DNA of 64,000 nucleotides. Origin: Cryptosporangium arvum DSM 44712. Lineage in GTDB: Bacteria; Actinomycetota; Actinomycetes; Mycobacteriales; Cryptosporangiaceae. Of this stretch, positions 23,743 through 32,115 are shown in pieces. The notes under the pieces were generated by a model that had not been told where the DNA came from, searched no databases, and saw only the letters and a program-made list of their open reading frames with translations. How positions within the stretch are numbered: the stretch's first letter is position 1; every line of letters begins with the position of its first letter. A program made the translations under genes and the position numbers. The stretch covers positions 8,219,913 through 8,283,912 of the forward strand of contig NZ_KK073874.1 in the NCBI RefSeq assembly GCF_000585375.1, in the 5' to 3' direction.

Positions 23743-24974
23743 TGGAGGTCACTCCACTGGTGTGGGGCCTGACGATCACCGCGATCGTCGGGCTCCTCCT
23801 GTTCGACTTCGTCTTCCACGTTCGCAAAGCCCACGTTCCGACGCTCCGCGAGGCCACGCTGTGGTCGGCGCTGTACGTCGGCCTGGCGGTGCTGTTCGGT
23901 ATCGGCGTCTTCGCGGTCGGCGGCACCCAAGCGGGTTCGGAGTACTTCGCCGGCTACGTCACCGAGAAGGCGCTCTCCGTCGACAACCTGTTCGTGTTCC
24001 TGATCATCATGACGAGCTTCCGCGTGCCCCGCGAAGACCAGCAGAAGGTGCTGTTGTTCGGCATCGTGTTCTCACTCGTCGCTCGAACCGGGTTCATTTT
24101 CCTCGGCTCGGCGCTGATCAACTCGTTCGCCTGGGTCTTCTACGTGTTCGGACTGGTTCTTCTGCTCACGGCCGGGAAGATGCTCAAACCCGACGACGGA
24201 GAGTCCCGCACCGCGGACAACCTCGCGGTCCGGCTCGGCCGCCGGTTCTTCCACACCACCGACCACTTCGACGGGGACAAGCTGTTCACGGTCCAGGACG
24301 GCGTCCGGGTGATGACCCCGATGCTGCTGGTGATGGTGGCGATCGGCGGCACCGACGTCCTCTTCGCCCTGGACTCGATCCCGGCCATCTTCGGGCTCAC
24401 CCAGAGCACGTACATCGTCTTCACCGCCACCGCGTTCTCGCTGCTGGGGCTGCGGCAGCTGTTCTTCCTCATCGACGGTCTGCTGGACCGCCTCATCTAT
24501 CTCTCGTACGGCCTGGCGGCGATCCTGGGGTTCATCGGGGTGAAGCTGGTCCTGCACGCGCTGCACGAGAACAACGTGCCGATCATCAACGACGGCGAAC
24601 CCGTTCCCGTGGTGGAGATCGGCACCGGCTTGTCGCTGAGCGTCGTCGTCGGGGTCCTCCTGCTGACGATCGGGGCGTCGCTGCTCAGCCCGGCGGGTAA
24701 GGCACGCACCGCGATCGCCGGCGCACGCCGGCACGCGGCGGCGTACCTGGACGCGGAGTACACGACCGACGCGGCCGAGCGGGAGCGGATCTTCCGCCTG
24801 CTGCTCGCCGAGCGCGACCACATCGTGGCGCTCGGGCCCGAGTACCGCCGTCAGGTCCGCGACGAAGCCGCCCTGATGGCCCTGCTCCAACGCGCCCGCG
24901 ACAGTCACGAAGCCGCGGTCGACCGAGGGGAAGCACCACCGGCGGGCCCTTCGAAGCTCCTGCCGCGCCGCTGA
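23742..24974 (+). CDS. TerC/Alx-family integral membrane protein
   Basis: A 410-residue membrane protein with about nine helices. The TerC core is clear: EYFAGYVTEKALSVDNLFVF with the family's acidic intramembrane residues, VPREDQQKVLLFGIVFSLVAR, and GGTDVLFALDSIPAIFGLTQ. TerC/Alx/MeeY proteins export Mn2+ or metallate secreted proteins. The C-terminal 100 residues form a polar helical extension with AERERIFRLLLAERDHIVAL, beyond the usual 320-residue core. ATG overlaps the tkt stop. Co-expression with carbon metabolism genes is a contextual oddity. Confidence 0.92.
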   Translation: MEVTPLVWGLTITAIVGLLLFDFVFHVRKAHVPTLREATLWSALYVGLAVLFGIGVFAVGGTQAGSEYFAGYVTEKALSVDNLFVFLIIMTSFRVPREDQQKVLLFGIVFSLVARTGFIFLGSALINSFAWVFYVFGLVLLLTAGKMLKPDDGESRTADNLAVRLGRRFFHTTDHFDGDKLFTVQDGVRVMTPMLLVMVAIGGTDVLFALDSIPAIFGLTQSTYIVFTATAFSLLGLRQLFFLIDGLLDRLIYLSYGLAAILGFIGVKLVLHALHENNVPIINDGEPVPVVEIGTGLSLSVVVGVLLLTIGASLLSPAGKARTAIAGARRHAAAYLDAEYTTDAAERERIFRLLLAERDHIVALGPEYRRQVRDEAALMALLQRARDSHEAAVDRGEAPPAGPSKLLPRR

Positions 24975-25010
24975 CCCCATCGATCGCTCCTGATCAGTTA
25001 CGGAGTCCTC

Positions 25011-25187
25011 ATGACCAGTCCGATGCCTGCCCTCGTCCGCCGCGCGACGCCCTCCGACGCGAGGGACACCGCACCGCACGCGTGCGACGTCTGCGGCCAC
25101 GACGCCGCGGCCCACGACCCCATCTCGCGCCGCTACTGCGCGGCCACGCTGACAAACGCACTGTCCCGCGATTGCATCTGCACATAG
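25011..25187 (+). CDS. 58-residue zinc-ribbon-like small protein
   Basis: A small gene with CGGAG 5 bases before ATG 25011. The product has the ordered pattern C25-x2-C28-G-H30, H35-D, R40-R-Y-C43-A-A-T and a terminal C55-x-C57. Two Cys pairs plus His residues suggest a structural zinc site. Short proteins with a C-x2-CGH...H-D...RYCAAT...C-x-C pattern are familiar in actinomycetes, but their function is not known to me. It follows terC by 36 bp on the same strand, so it may share its message. It overlaps the start of the shortened YihY-like gene in another frame. Confidence 0.75.
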   Translation: MTSPMPALVRRATPSDARDTAPHACDVCGHDAAAHDPISRRYCAATLTNALSRDCICT

Positions 25188-25702
25188 CGGGGCGTCTCCG
25201 GCGGACGTCCGCGCTCTGGCGGCGGCTCCGCCGACGTGTCGGCTGGCTGGACCACTTCGCCCGCGCCGCGATCCGCTACGACGAGGCCGACGGTGGACGG
25301 CTCGCCGCCGCAGTGACCGGCCGGGTACTCACCGACCTCCTGGTGCTGATCGGCCTGGGGCTCCTGCTCGCGGCTTCGCTCGCGGTGGCGTACGGCACCA
25401 CGGCCACCGCACGCTGGTTGGTGACCGCCACGGACGTGCGGAGGTCGCTGCGCCGCATCCTGGGACCGGCGCTGCTGGTGGCGACCGGCCTGGAGCTGCT
25501 CAAGACCCTCGGTCGGCTCTACGTGGAGCGCACGGAAGCCAACCCCAGCTACCAGCTGGTCGCCGGGTCGGTCGGACTGCTGGTCTTCCTCAACGCCATC
25601 AACCAGTTGGTCCCGTTCGCCGCCGCGCTGACGGCGACAAACACCGCCGGCCGTCCCACCGACCTCGCCGCGGCGGCCGGCGACGAGTCGCCGACGGCCT
25701 GA
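25172..25702 (+). pseudogene. YihY/BrkB-family membrane protein lacking its middle
   Basis: The opening WLDHFARAAIRYDEADGGRL-AAAVT is the diagnostic N-terminus of YihY/BrkB (formerly RNase BN-like) proteins, which normally run about 280-330 residues with six helices. Here AAAVT is followed directly by a late-family helix (VLTDLLVLIGLGLLLAASLA) and the usual ending LLKTLGRLYVERTEANPSYQ...GLLVFLNAINQLVPFAAALT. Roughly 100 residues, including the first two or three helices, are missing without a frame change. The protein would have about 176 residues from TTG 25172 and three or four helices. It is either a deletion pseudogene or a minimal paralogue. Confidence 0.6.
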
Positions 25703-25715
25703 CGTTTCTCGTCAG
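25699..25715. terminator. Short hairpin between convergent genes
   Basis: CTGACG-TTTCT-CGTCAG, a 6-bp stem overlapping the stop region of the YihY-like gene and lying at the end of the leftward antiporter gene. Weak, but positioned as a bidirectional terminator. Confidence 0.4.
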
Positions 25716-27388
25716 CGGGTGGGACCGTCCGGTACGACGCGTTCCTCGTGGTCGAGCTCGCGTTCGAGGACGCGCAGGCTCTCGTCGGGAAGGCGCCCGG
25801 CATCGCGCCAGCGCAGCAACTCGTCGCGCTGAGCGTCGATCGCGGCGCGGCGTACCCGGAGCGCCGACTCGTGTCCCCCGGACGCCGGGACGTCGTCGGG
25901 GTGGGCGTCTCGGAGCACATCAAGCCGATCCTGGTACCGGATCGCGCGTGCACGCAGACGTGCACGGGTCGACGCGATCGAGGCGAGATCGCAGTCCGGT
26001 TCCTCGTTCTTGAGCTCGTCCAGTCTGACCAGCGCCGCGTGAACGGATGCCTCGCGGGCCTCGTTACGCACCCGGGCCTGGTCGGTTCCACCGGCGCGGA
26101 GCCCGAGGGCACGAACCACGAGGGCGAAGGTCAGTCCCTGCCCGAGCAAGGTGACGAGGACCGCCACCAACGTGCAGAACACCAGCAGATCGCGGATCGG
26201 GAACGGCGCCCCGGTGTCGGTGGACGTCGGCAGCGTGAAGATCGCGGCCAGGCTGATCACGCCGCGGGTGCCGGCCCAGCTCAGCGCCACGACCTCCCGG
26301 CCGGTGAGCCGGTCGGCGATCCATCGCGACCCTCGGGAGACCGTCGCGCCCTCGTCGACGACCCGACCTGCGCCGAACTGCAGGTGCAGCGAACGCGGCA
26401 GCGACTGGGTCACGACCAGCCACACCGGACGGAGCAGGAGAACGACGCCCACCGTGATCACCAACGCCGGCACGACCACGCTCACGGAGTAGTTCCGCAG
26501 CCCGTCCAGGATCACCGGCACCTGCTGCCCGATCAGCAGGAACACGAACCCCTCGAGCAGGAAGTCCACGAGCCGCCAGACCGCGCCGGTCTGCAGTCGG
26601 CTCTCCCCCGACGCGAACCTCGGGGCGTCGTGGCCGACGATCAGGCCGGTGACCACGACCGCCAGGACCCCGGACACGTGGACGTTCTCCGCGGCCAGGT
26701 AGGCCACGAACGGAGTGGCCAGCGAAAGAGCGTTCGCGGTCAGCGGATCCCGGGCGACCCGGCGCAGCAGACGTACCCCGTACGCGATCACCACACCGAC
26801 CAGAAGGCCGCCGGCCGCCGCCAACACGAACTGTCCCACCGCCGCGGGCGCTGAGAAACCGCCGCCGGCCGCGGCCGCCACCGCGACGCTGAGCAGGGTC
26901 AGCGCGGTCGCGTCGTTGAGCAGTCCCTCGCCCCGGATCAACGTGACCAACTTGACCGGCAGACCCACCGTGCGCGCCACGCCCAGCGCCGCAACCGGGT
27001 CCGGCGGTGCGACCGCGGCACCCACCGCGATGCCCACGGCCAGCGTCGCGCCCTCGACGAACCACTCGAATCCGATGCCGATCGTCAACGCGGTGGCGAG
27101 TACCAACGCCACCGACAAGCTGACCACGGTCGGCAGATTGCGCCTGATCGCGGTCAGCGAGGAATCCAACGCCGCGCTGTAGAGCAGCGGCGGAAGCACG
27201 AACGTCAGCACGACCTCGGGATCCAGGACGACGTTCGGCCCGGGCAGGAACGCGTAGCCGACGCCGGCCACCGTCAGCAGCGCGGCCGCCGGCAGACCGG
27301 TACGTTCGGCGACCCACCGGACGACCAGCACGACCGCGAGTCCGACCAGGACGAAGAGAAGCGCCACTTGGACGTTCACCGGCGGCAC
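25712..27388 (-). CDS. CPA1-family Na+/H+ (cation/proton) antiporter
   Basis: A 558-residue protein with about 12 transmembrane helices in the first 420 residues. Family landmarks: VLPPLLYSAALDSSLTAIRR, AVGAAVAPPDPVAALGVART (the DP ion-binding region), LIRGEGLLNDATALTLLSVA (the EGLLND motif with the ion-coordinating Asp) and SWAGTRGVISLAAIFTLP. The last 130 residues form a polar, partly coiled C-terminal domain typical of NhaP/SynNhaP-like proteins. GTG start 27388. It exchanges monovalent cations for protons in pH and salt homeostasis. It is convergent with the YihY-like gene. Confidence 0.93.
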   Translation of the reverse strand: MPPVNVQVALLFVLVGLAVVLVVRWVAERTGLPAAALLTVAGVGYAFLPGPNVVLDPEVVLTFVLPPLLYSAALDSSLTAIRRNLPTVVSLSVALVLATALTIGIGFEWFVEGATLAVGIAVGAAVAPPDPVAALGVARTVGLPVKLVTLIRGEGLLNDATALTLLSVAVAAAAGGGFSAPAAVGQFVLAAAGGLLVGVVIAYGVRLLRRVARDPLTANALSLATPFVAYLAAENVHVSGVLAVVVTGLIVGHDAPRFASGESRLQTGAVWRLVDFLLEGFVFLLIGQQVPVILDGLRNYSVSVVVPALVITVGVVLLLRPVWLVVTQSLPRSLHLQFGAGRVVDEGATVSRGSRWIADRLTGREVVALSWAGTRGVISLAAIFTLPTSTDTGAPFPIRDLLVFCTLVAVLVTLLGQGLTFALVVRALGLRAGGTDQARVRNEAREASVHAALVRLDELKNEEPDCDLASIASTRARLRARAIRYQDRLDVLRDAHPDDVPASGGHESALRVRRAAIDAQRDELLRWRDAGRLPDESLRVLERELDHEERVVPDGPTR

Positions 27389-27535
27389 CGCGGACTCTCA
27401 GGCATTCGTCCGTCCTCCTCGGTGAGCGCCCCCGGTCCCGGTCGGCCCACGGCGGCGATCTCGACGAGAAGGACGTTCTGAAGCAGCCACGACGGGACCG
27501 CCGGAAGAACCGCCCGGCAGGCCCGTCGGATGGTC

Positions 27536-28114
27536 CTATCGGCTCGCGAACCGGCGGCGTGCGGTCCGGCTCGACCGCTTCGCCATACCGATCAACAGCT
27601 GATCGGGCTTCTGCTGCTCACCCTGCTGTGCACCCAGAACGATGAGTGTCCCGGTCAGCGCCGGGATCACCCACTGCACGACACGCAACTGCCGTTGCGT
27701 GGCCGCGACGTCGTCGGGGGTCTGCTCCCCGGGAACGACACCGCCCTCGGCCGGCACCTTCCCCGCGGTGGCCACCCGGGCCCCGAGCACCCCGCTGTAG
27801 GCGGTGGCGGCCACGGCCGCCACCGTGACGACGGTCTTGACGACCGTGTTCGCCGTGACACCGGCCTGACCCGCCACCCGGCCGCGGTTGGCGACCACGA
27901 GCCCCAAACCACCGACCAGGTGCGTACCGATCGAGACGGCCGCCACCGGCGACCACCTGGCCCACCCAGCGGCGGCGACACGCACCCGGTCCTTCTCGTC
28001 CCCCACCTCGTTCGCGGCGCCGTTCACGCCGACCGCCCCCATCAGCGACCCACCGAACCAACTGGCCAGACCGGTGTCGTGCATTGATCGGACCACAGTG
28101 TTACGAGATTGCAT
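27536..28114 (-). CDS. Conserved actinobacterial membrane protein, unknown function
   Basis: A 192-residue protein with several weak hydrophobic helices. It opens with VVRSMHDTGLASWFGGSLMG and continues AVGVNGAANEVGDEKDRVRV, WARWSPVAAVSIGTHLVGGL and VVKTVVTVAAVAATAYSGVL; the C-terminus is basic. I recognise it as a recurrent actinomycete family without assigned function. The ribosome site GGAGG lies 6 bases before ATG 28114. It is transcribed after the desaturase gene (48-bp gap), so it may be co-expressed with membrane lipid modification. Confidence 0.75.
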   Translation of the reverse strand: MQSRNTVVRSMHDTGLASWFGGSLMGAVGVNGAANEVGDEKDRVRVAAAGWARWSPVAAVSIGTHLVGGLGLVVANRGRVAGQAGVTANTVVKTVVTVAAVAATAYSGVLGARVATAGKVPAEGGVVPGEQTPDDVAATQRQLRVVQWVIPALTGTLIVLGAQQGEQQKPDQLLIGMAKRSSRTARRRFASR

Positions 28115-28162
28115 GAAAATCCTCCAGGAAAAGCCGGTCGACGACCGGCATCCGAAAATCGA

Positions 28163-29131
28163 TCAGTGACCGACGCTGCGCTTGCCCGCCAGCCGGACCG
28201 GATCGGGCCACCGCACCTCCCACGCCCAGCCGAGCCGCTCGAAAAGCCAGATCAGACGCGCCGACGGGTCGACCTGTCCGCGCAGCACCCCGTGCCGTGC
28301 GCCGGTCGGATCAGCGTGATGCGAGTTGTGCCAGCTCTCCCCGAACGAGAGCACCGCCAGCGGCCAGAAGTTCGTCGCCCGGTCGGAGACCCTGCTCACG
28401 AACGGACGGCTCCCGACCACGTGACAGACCGAGTTCACCGACCACGTCACGTGGTGCAGCAGCGCCATACGCACCAGACCGCCCCAGAACAACCCGGTCA
28501 GCGCACCCGTCCACGACCACGTGACCAGGCCCCCGATCACCGCCGGGGTCAGAAGCGACACCACGATCAGCGGACCGAACATCCGATCCACCACCCGCAG
28601 GTCACGGTCGGCGAGCAGATCCGGCGCGAAACGGGCCCGGTTGGTTGTCGTCTCGTTGTCGAAAAACCAGCCGCAGTGCGCATAGAACATGCCCTTGGCC
28701 AACGCACCGGGGCTGGTCCCGTACCGCCACGGCGAATGCGGGTCGCCCTCCCGATCGGTGAACGCGTGGTGACGCCGATGATCGGCGACCCACTGAATGA
28801 CCGATCCCTCCACCGCGAGCGAACCGGCGACCGCCAACGCCACCCGCACCGACCGACGGGTCTTGAACGACCCGTGGGTGAAGTAGCGGTGGAAGCCCAC
28901 CGTGACGCCGAAGCCGGTGATCAGATACGCCACCACGGCCACCGTGGCGTCGAGCGGCGTGAGGCCCCAGCCCCAGGCGATCGGCACCGCCGCCAGCAGA
29001 GCGACGAACGGCACCGCCACGAACGTCCACAACGTAACCAGAGACCACAACGAGGCCTGCCCCTCGAGCACCACGGGCTTCGGTTGACGCAGACCGGGCG
29101 CAGGCCTGATCGGGGCGGTATCAGCGGTCAT
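28163..29131 (-). CDS. Membrane-bound acyl-CoA/acyl-lipid desaturase (delta-9 type)
   Basis: A 322-residue integral membrane di-iron enzyme. The three histidine boxes are intact: HRYFTH (81-86), HRRHH (118-122) and HNSHH (268-272). Two helical hairpins separate them, and NxxH-type residues (TNFWPLAVLSFGESWHNSHH) match the stearoyl-CoA desaturase family. The enzyme introduces a cis double bond into fatty acyl chains using O2 and an electron donor, adjusting membrane fluidity. The start ATG has GGAG 8 bases upstream. No ferredoxin or reductase gene adjoins. Confidence 0.93.
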   Translation of the reverse strand: MTADTAPIRPAPGLRQPKPVVLEGQASLWSLVTLWTFVAVPFVALLAAVPIAWGWGLTPLDATVAVVAYLITGFGVTVGFHRYFTHGSFKTRRSVRVALAVAGSLAVEGSVIQWVADHRRHHAFTDREGDPHSPWRYGTSPGALAKGMFYAHCGWFFDNETTTNRARFAPDLLADRDLRVVDRMFGPLIVVSLLTPAVIGGLVTWSWTGALTGLFWGGLVRMALLHHVTWSVNSVCHVVGSRPFVSRVSDRATNFWPLAVLSFGESWHNSHHADPTGARHGVLRGQVDPSARLIWLFERLGWAWEVRWPDPVRLAGKRSVGH

Positions 29132-29630
29132 CCCAACGCTCCTCGCCCCCAGCCCGGCTACTCACACACACCAGCAACCCGGGAGGGCATGAAAAATGAA
29201 AAGACTGGACAGGCCGCGGAGTCCGGACGGCCCACCGCCGCGGACGCATCCACACGACGGGGCAACCCCGGACTACCCCCGATCAGCCGACCGAATCCTC
29301 CGTGGAGCGTCGAGCTGCCCGGCACGACCGCCGCGCACCATCGGGCGGCGGCCTCTCAGCTATCCGGCGAGCGCCTCCCCCGGCGCCGCTGCCGCCACCG
29401 TGGAGTCCAAAGCGGCGGAGCGGGACGCGTACAGGTTGAGGCTTCCGATGGTCCGGTGTTGCATCGGATCCGGTGCAGGCGACGGTGCTGGCATGGCCTC
29501 GGTCGCCCTCGGTGATCGACGCCCGTCCCCCGGCCACTCGGACGCGACGCTTCGGCCGACGGGTGGCCGCACCGAGGAAATAGTCCGTGCGGAATCCGCA
29601 CAACCGGTCAAAGCGATCTACCATTCAGTC
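29132..29630. other. Non-coding stretch between desaturase and DUF5994 remnant
   Basis: About 500 bases with no convincing gene. Open frames exist but are Pro/Arg-rich and have no family pattern. The part next to 29131 must hold the desaturase promoter. The rest may be decayed coding sequence belonging to the remnant that follows. Confidence 0.5.
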
Positions 29631-29846
29631 ACCGAGGTCATATCGAGCGAGACCTCACCGATCCGACTCCAGCTCGACCCGGCTCTCGCCGGGCGCGGCA
29701 TGCTCGACGGCGGATGGTGGCCGTACTCCACCGACCCACTCGCGGAGCTACCTACCTTGATCATGGCCACCGCGACGCGCGGCGACCACGGCTCGCACGC
29801 GACCGCGATCCTCGACGAGGACCGCAGCCCCGCTCCGGCGACGTAG
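29631..29846 (+). pseudogene. DUF5994-family protein, truncated
   Basis: The frame contains SPIRLQLDPALAGRGMLDGG followed by WWPYSTDPLAELPTL, the hallmark N-terminal block of DUF5994 (R-L-x-L-x-P, then DGxWWPRSxDLxxELP). The family normally runs on for another 80-100 residues, but here only 26 unrelated residues follow before the stop. No ribosome site or start fits. It is a 3'-truncated remnant in another gene-poor pocket. Confidence 0.6.
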
Positions 29847-29880
29847 GCCTCCGGACATCGTCCGCCAAGACGGGATCACC

Positions 29881-30756
29881 ATGAATCAGCTGCCCCAGAT
29901 GGACGCCACGGTGGATGGCAGCCTGCGTCAGGCGATCGCGGCCGCCGGACGAGCCCCTTCGATCTTCCGTACCGAGCCGTGGAGCTGGGATCTCCACTCG
30001 CACCGGCTGGAACTGCGGGTCGACGATCCCCGGCAGCTGGCTGGTGTCGACCCGCAGGGACGCATGCTGACGCTCGGCTGCGGAATCGCGTTGGACCACG
30101 CACTGGTCGCGCTCGCCGCCGCCGGCTGCTGGGCCTCGGTGGACCGGCTCCCGATCGACGGCGAGCCGGGACTGATGGCCCGGATCACCCCGGCCGGGAC
30201 GTACGAACCGCTGTCGTCGGACGCCCGCCTCCTGCGGGCCATCACCGAACGCCGTACCGATCGACGCCCCTCCCCCGTGCCGATTCCGGACGGGACGATC
30301 GACCGCCTCAGCCGCATGGCCGAGAGCTGGGGCGTGTACCTGACCGACATCGCCCCGGAGTCACTCGTCGAGTTCGATGTCTCCGCGAACCGGGCAGGCG
30401 AATCGAGCCCCACCCGGGCCGGACCGACCGAAACGCCGGCTTCGACGCTACGACGGATACCGCTGCGCGCCTTGTGGCCGGAGGAGCGGGATCTCCTGCT
30501 ACCGGGCCCCGGACGGGACAGCGGGGCCCGCTACCTGGTGCTCTGGAGCCCCCACGACGACCCGGCCTCCTGGTTGGCCGCCGGTGAGGTCACGAGCACG
30601 ATCCTGCTGGACGCGACCGCGGCCGAGCTGAGTGTCAGCCCGATGAGCGACGTCGTCGAGACTCCGATCTCGCGCACGCTGGTGCACAGTCTGCTCGGCA
30701 ACCGGGGCTACGCCCATGCCGTCCTGCGGATCGCGATGCCCGTCGCAGCCGGCTGA
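29881..30756 (+). CDS. Acg-like nitroreductase-family protein
   Basis: A 291-residue protein that follows the actinobacterial Acg/Rv2032 family layout. N-terminal block: LRQAIAAAGRAPSIFRTEPW, SWDLHSHRLELRVDDPRQLA and LTLGCGIALDHALVALAAAG. Then AITERRTDRRPSPVPIPDGT, and a C-terminal block WLAAGEVTSTILLDATAAEL and VHSLLGNRGYAHAVLRIAMP. These are two degenerate nitroreductase lobes; in Mycobacterium the protein binds flavin poorly and is part of the dormancy response. It is shorter than the usual 320-330 residues, mostly in the middle. The ribosome site is weak. Function in redox or dormancy stress is inferred from the family. Confidence 0.8.
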   Translation: MNQLPQMDATVDGSLRQAIAAAGRAPSIFRTEPWSWDLHSHRLELRVDDPRQLAGVDPQGRMLTLGCGIALDHALVALAAAGCWASVDRLPIDGEPGLMARITPAGTYEPLSSDARLLRAITERRTDRRPSPVPIPDGTIDRLSRMAESWGVYLTDIAPESLVEFDVSANRAGESSPTRAGPTETPASTLRRIPLRALWPEERDLLLPGPGRDSGARYLVLWSPHDDPASWLAAGEVTSTILLDATAAELSVSPMSDVVETPISRTLVHSLLGNRGYAHAVLRIAMPVAAG

Positions 30757-30781
30757 TCACCGGGGCCGGGCGGCTCCGCGA

Positions 30782-31060
30782 TCAGGGAGACACGGCGAGC
30801 GTCGCCCACACCGTCTTGCCGCACTCCTCGTTCTCCCAACCCCACTGTTGCGAGATCGGTACTGCACGACGAGCCGGAAGGGGGTCTTGGCGTGATCGAT
30901 GACGTTCGCGATCAACTCTTCCACGACGAGCAGGGTGTCCTCGACGACCTGATCGCCTACCTTCCACACCGCGAGCAGCCCACGCAGGCGACGCCGGATA
31001 CCGACCGTCACCGCGACGACCGGCTCGAACACCTCGTCGAAACGTCTCACGCCATCAGCG
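30782..31060 (-). pseudogene. RsbW-like anti-sigma ATPase/kinase, broken
   Basis: One frame gives VGDQVVEDTLLVVEELIANV followed by IDHAKTPFRLVVQ, the N-box of histidine-kinase-like ATPases (V-x-E-L-[IV]-x-N-V/A). The chain then shifts frame, and the ending WGWENEECGKTVWATL (expected ending: WGVE..GKTVWAEL) is in the next frame, finishing at 30782. The D-G-x-G and G-box loops between them are missing. The protein cannot be functional. It would have been the kinase class that controls SigF/B-type factors through STAS proteins. Confidence 0.65.
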
Positions 31061-31346
31061 GCAACACCGTCCATCGAAGAATGCACCAACCCTTGCCGCG
31101 GTAGCGCGCGCGGTTCGCACACTCTTTGCAACGAGGGGTGGCCGAACCGAAGCGCGGCACCGGCGGCGACCACCCCGAGCAGAGCACCCCGGCCGAACGT
31201 TCCGATTCGCGTCACCACAGGTCTTCGAAGCTGCTCGCCGCCCGGATCGGTGCCCTCGTCAAAGCCAACCCCGATCATTCGGAGTTCAGGTCGGCGGAGC
31301 GTTCCCGGCCCGGATCGACGCGCGTTGATCGAGGCGGTGCGCGACC

Positions 31347-31374
31347 TTTAATACTGGCCTCAGGTTGGTCGGGG
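31347..31374 (+). promoter_or_regulatory. Shared motif copy C (TTTAAT..CTCAGGTT) before the two-component operon
   Basis: A TTAAT-N6-CTCAGGTTGG element 46 bases before the response-regulator GTG. It matches the reverse complement of the motifs at 35797-35824 and 37939-37966 in the TTAA and CTCAGRTT portions. It is the most divergent of the three copies. A site for the OmpR-type regulator (autoregulation) is the simplest reading. Confidence 0.45.
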
Positions 31375-31419
31375 AGAGTTGGGCGGCAAAAGCATCGACC
31401 GGAGGGAGGGCGGCCCCGC

Positions 31420-32115
31420 GTGCGGATTCTGATCGCGGATGACGAGGCGGCCATTCGTGAGTCGCTGGAGCGGGTGCTCCAGGTCGAGGGGTACGACACC
31501 AGTAGCGTCGCCAACGGTCTCGCCGTGCTCGACGGGTTCAGCGGGGCCGGCGGTGACACGCTGGATCTGCTGATCCTCGACGTGATGATGCCCCGCCTCG
31601 GCGGGTTGGAGACCTGCCGTCGGTTGCGGGCCGAGGGCCGGGACCTGCCGGTGCTGATGCTGACCGCCCGTGACCAGGTCTCCGACCGGGTCGCGGGGCT
31701 GGACGCGGGCGCCGACGACTACCTGCCCAAGCCGTTCGCCACCGAGGAGTTGCTGGCCCGGGTGCGCGCCCTGCTGCGCCGACGCACGCCGACCGACGGG
31801 GAGGAGTCGCCGATCCTGTCGTTCGCCGACGTCCGCCTCGATCCCGACCGGTTCGAGGCGTGGCGGGGCGAGCGGCCGCTGCGCCTGACCCGGACCGAGT
31901 TCTCCCTCCTGCAGGTACTCCTGCGCAACGCGACCCGGGTCCTGACCCGCGACGCGCTGTTCGAGGCGATCTGGGGCTTCGACATGAGTGCCACCGCCAA
32001 CAACCTGCAGGTCTACGTGAGCTACCTGCGCCGCAAGATGGAGGCCGCGGGTGAGCCGCGATTGATCTACACGCTGCGCGGCCTGGGCTACACGCTGCGC
32101 GAGACTCCTCCGTGA
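31420..32115 (+). CDS. OmpR/PhoB-family response regulator (MprA-like)
   Basis: A 231-residue regulator. Receiver domain (1-120) has the acidic pair in IADDEA, phospho-acceptor Asp54 in [11 protein letters not shown], Thr/Ser in MLTARD and Lys104 in YLPKPF. The C-terminal winged helix (about 135-230) contains [40 protein letters not shown] and [14 protein letters not shown] 31420 was chosen because GGAGGG lies about 14-19 bases upstream and the product then starts exactly at the receiver strand; the longer open frame has no such support. Its stop overlaps the sensor kinase start by GTGA. Confidence 0.93.
   Translation: MRILIADDEAAIRESLERVLQVEGYDTSSVANGLAVLDGFSGAGGDTLDLLILDVMMPRLGGLETCRRLRAEGRDLPVLMLTARDQVSDRVAGLDAGADDYLPKPFATEELLARVRALLRRRTPTDGEESPILSFADVRLDPDRFEAWRGERPLRLTRTEFSLLQVLLRNATRVLTRDALFEAIWGFDMSATANNLQVYVSYLRRKMEAAGEPRLIYTLRGLGYTLRETPP

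Noticed and set aside
21606-24974. A single 1122-codon open frame across transketolase and TerC
   Set aside because: Its first 712 codons are an Arg/Pro-rich shadow frame of tkt. The real gene is the TerC part starting at ATG 23742 on the tkt stop.
29196-29846. A 216-codon frame as one real gene
   Set aside because: Only the last third carries DUF5994 character; the first 140 codons are Pro/Arg-rich and look non-coding, so only the remnant is listed.
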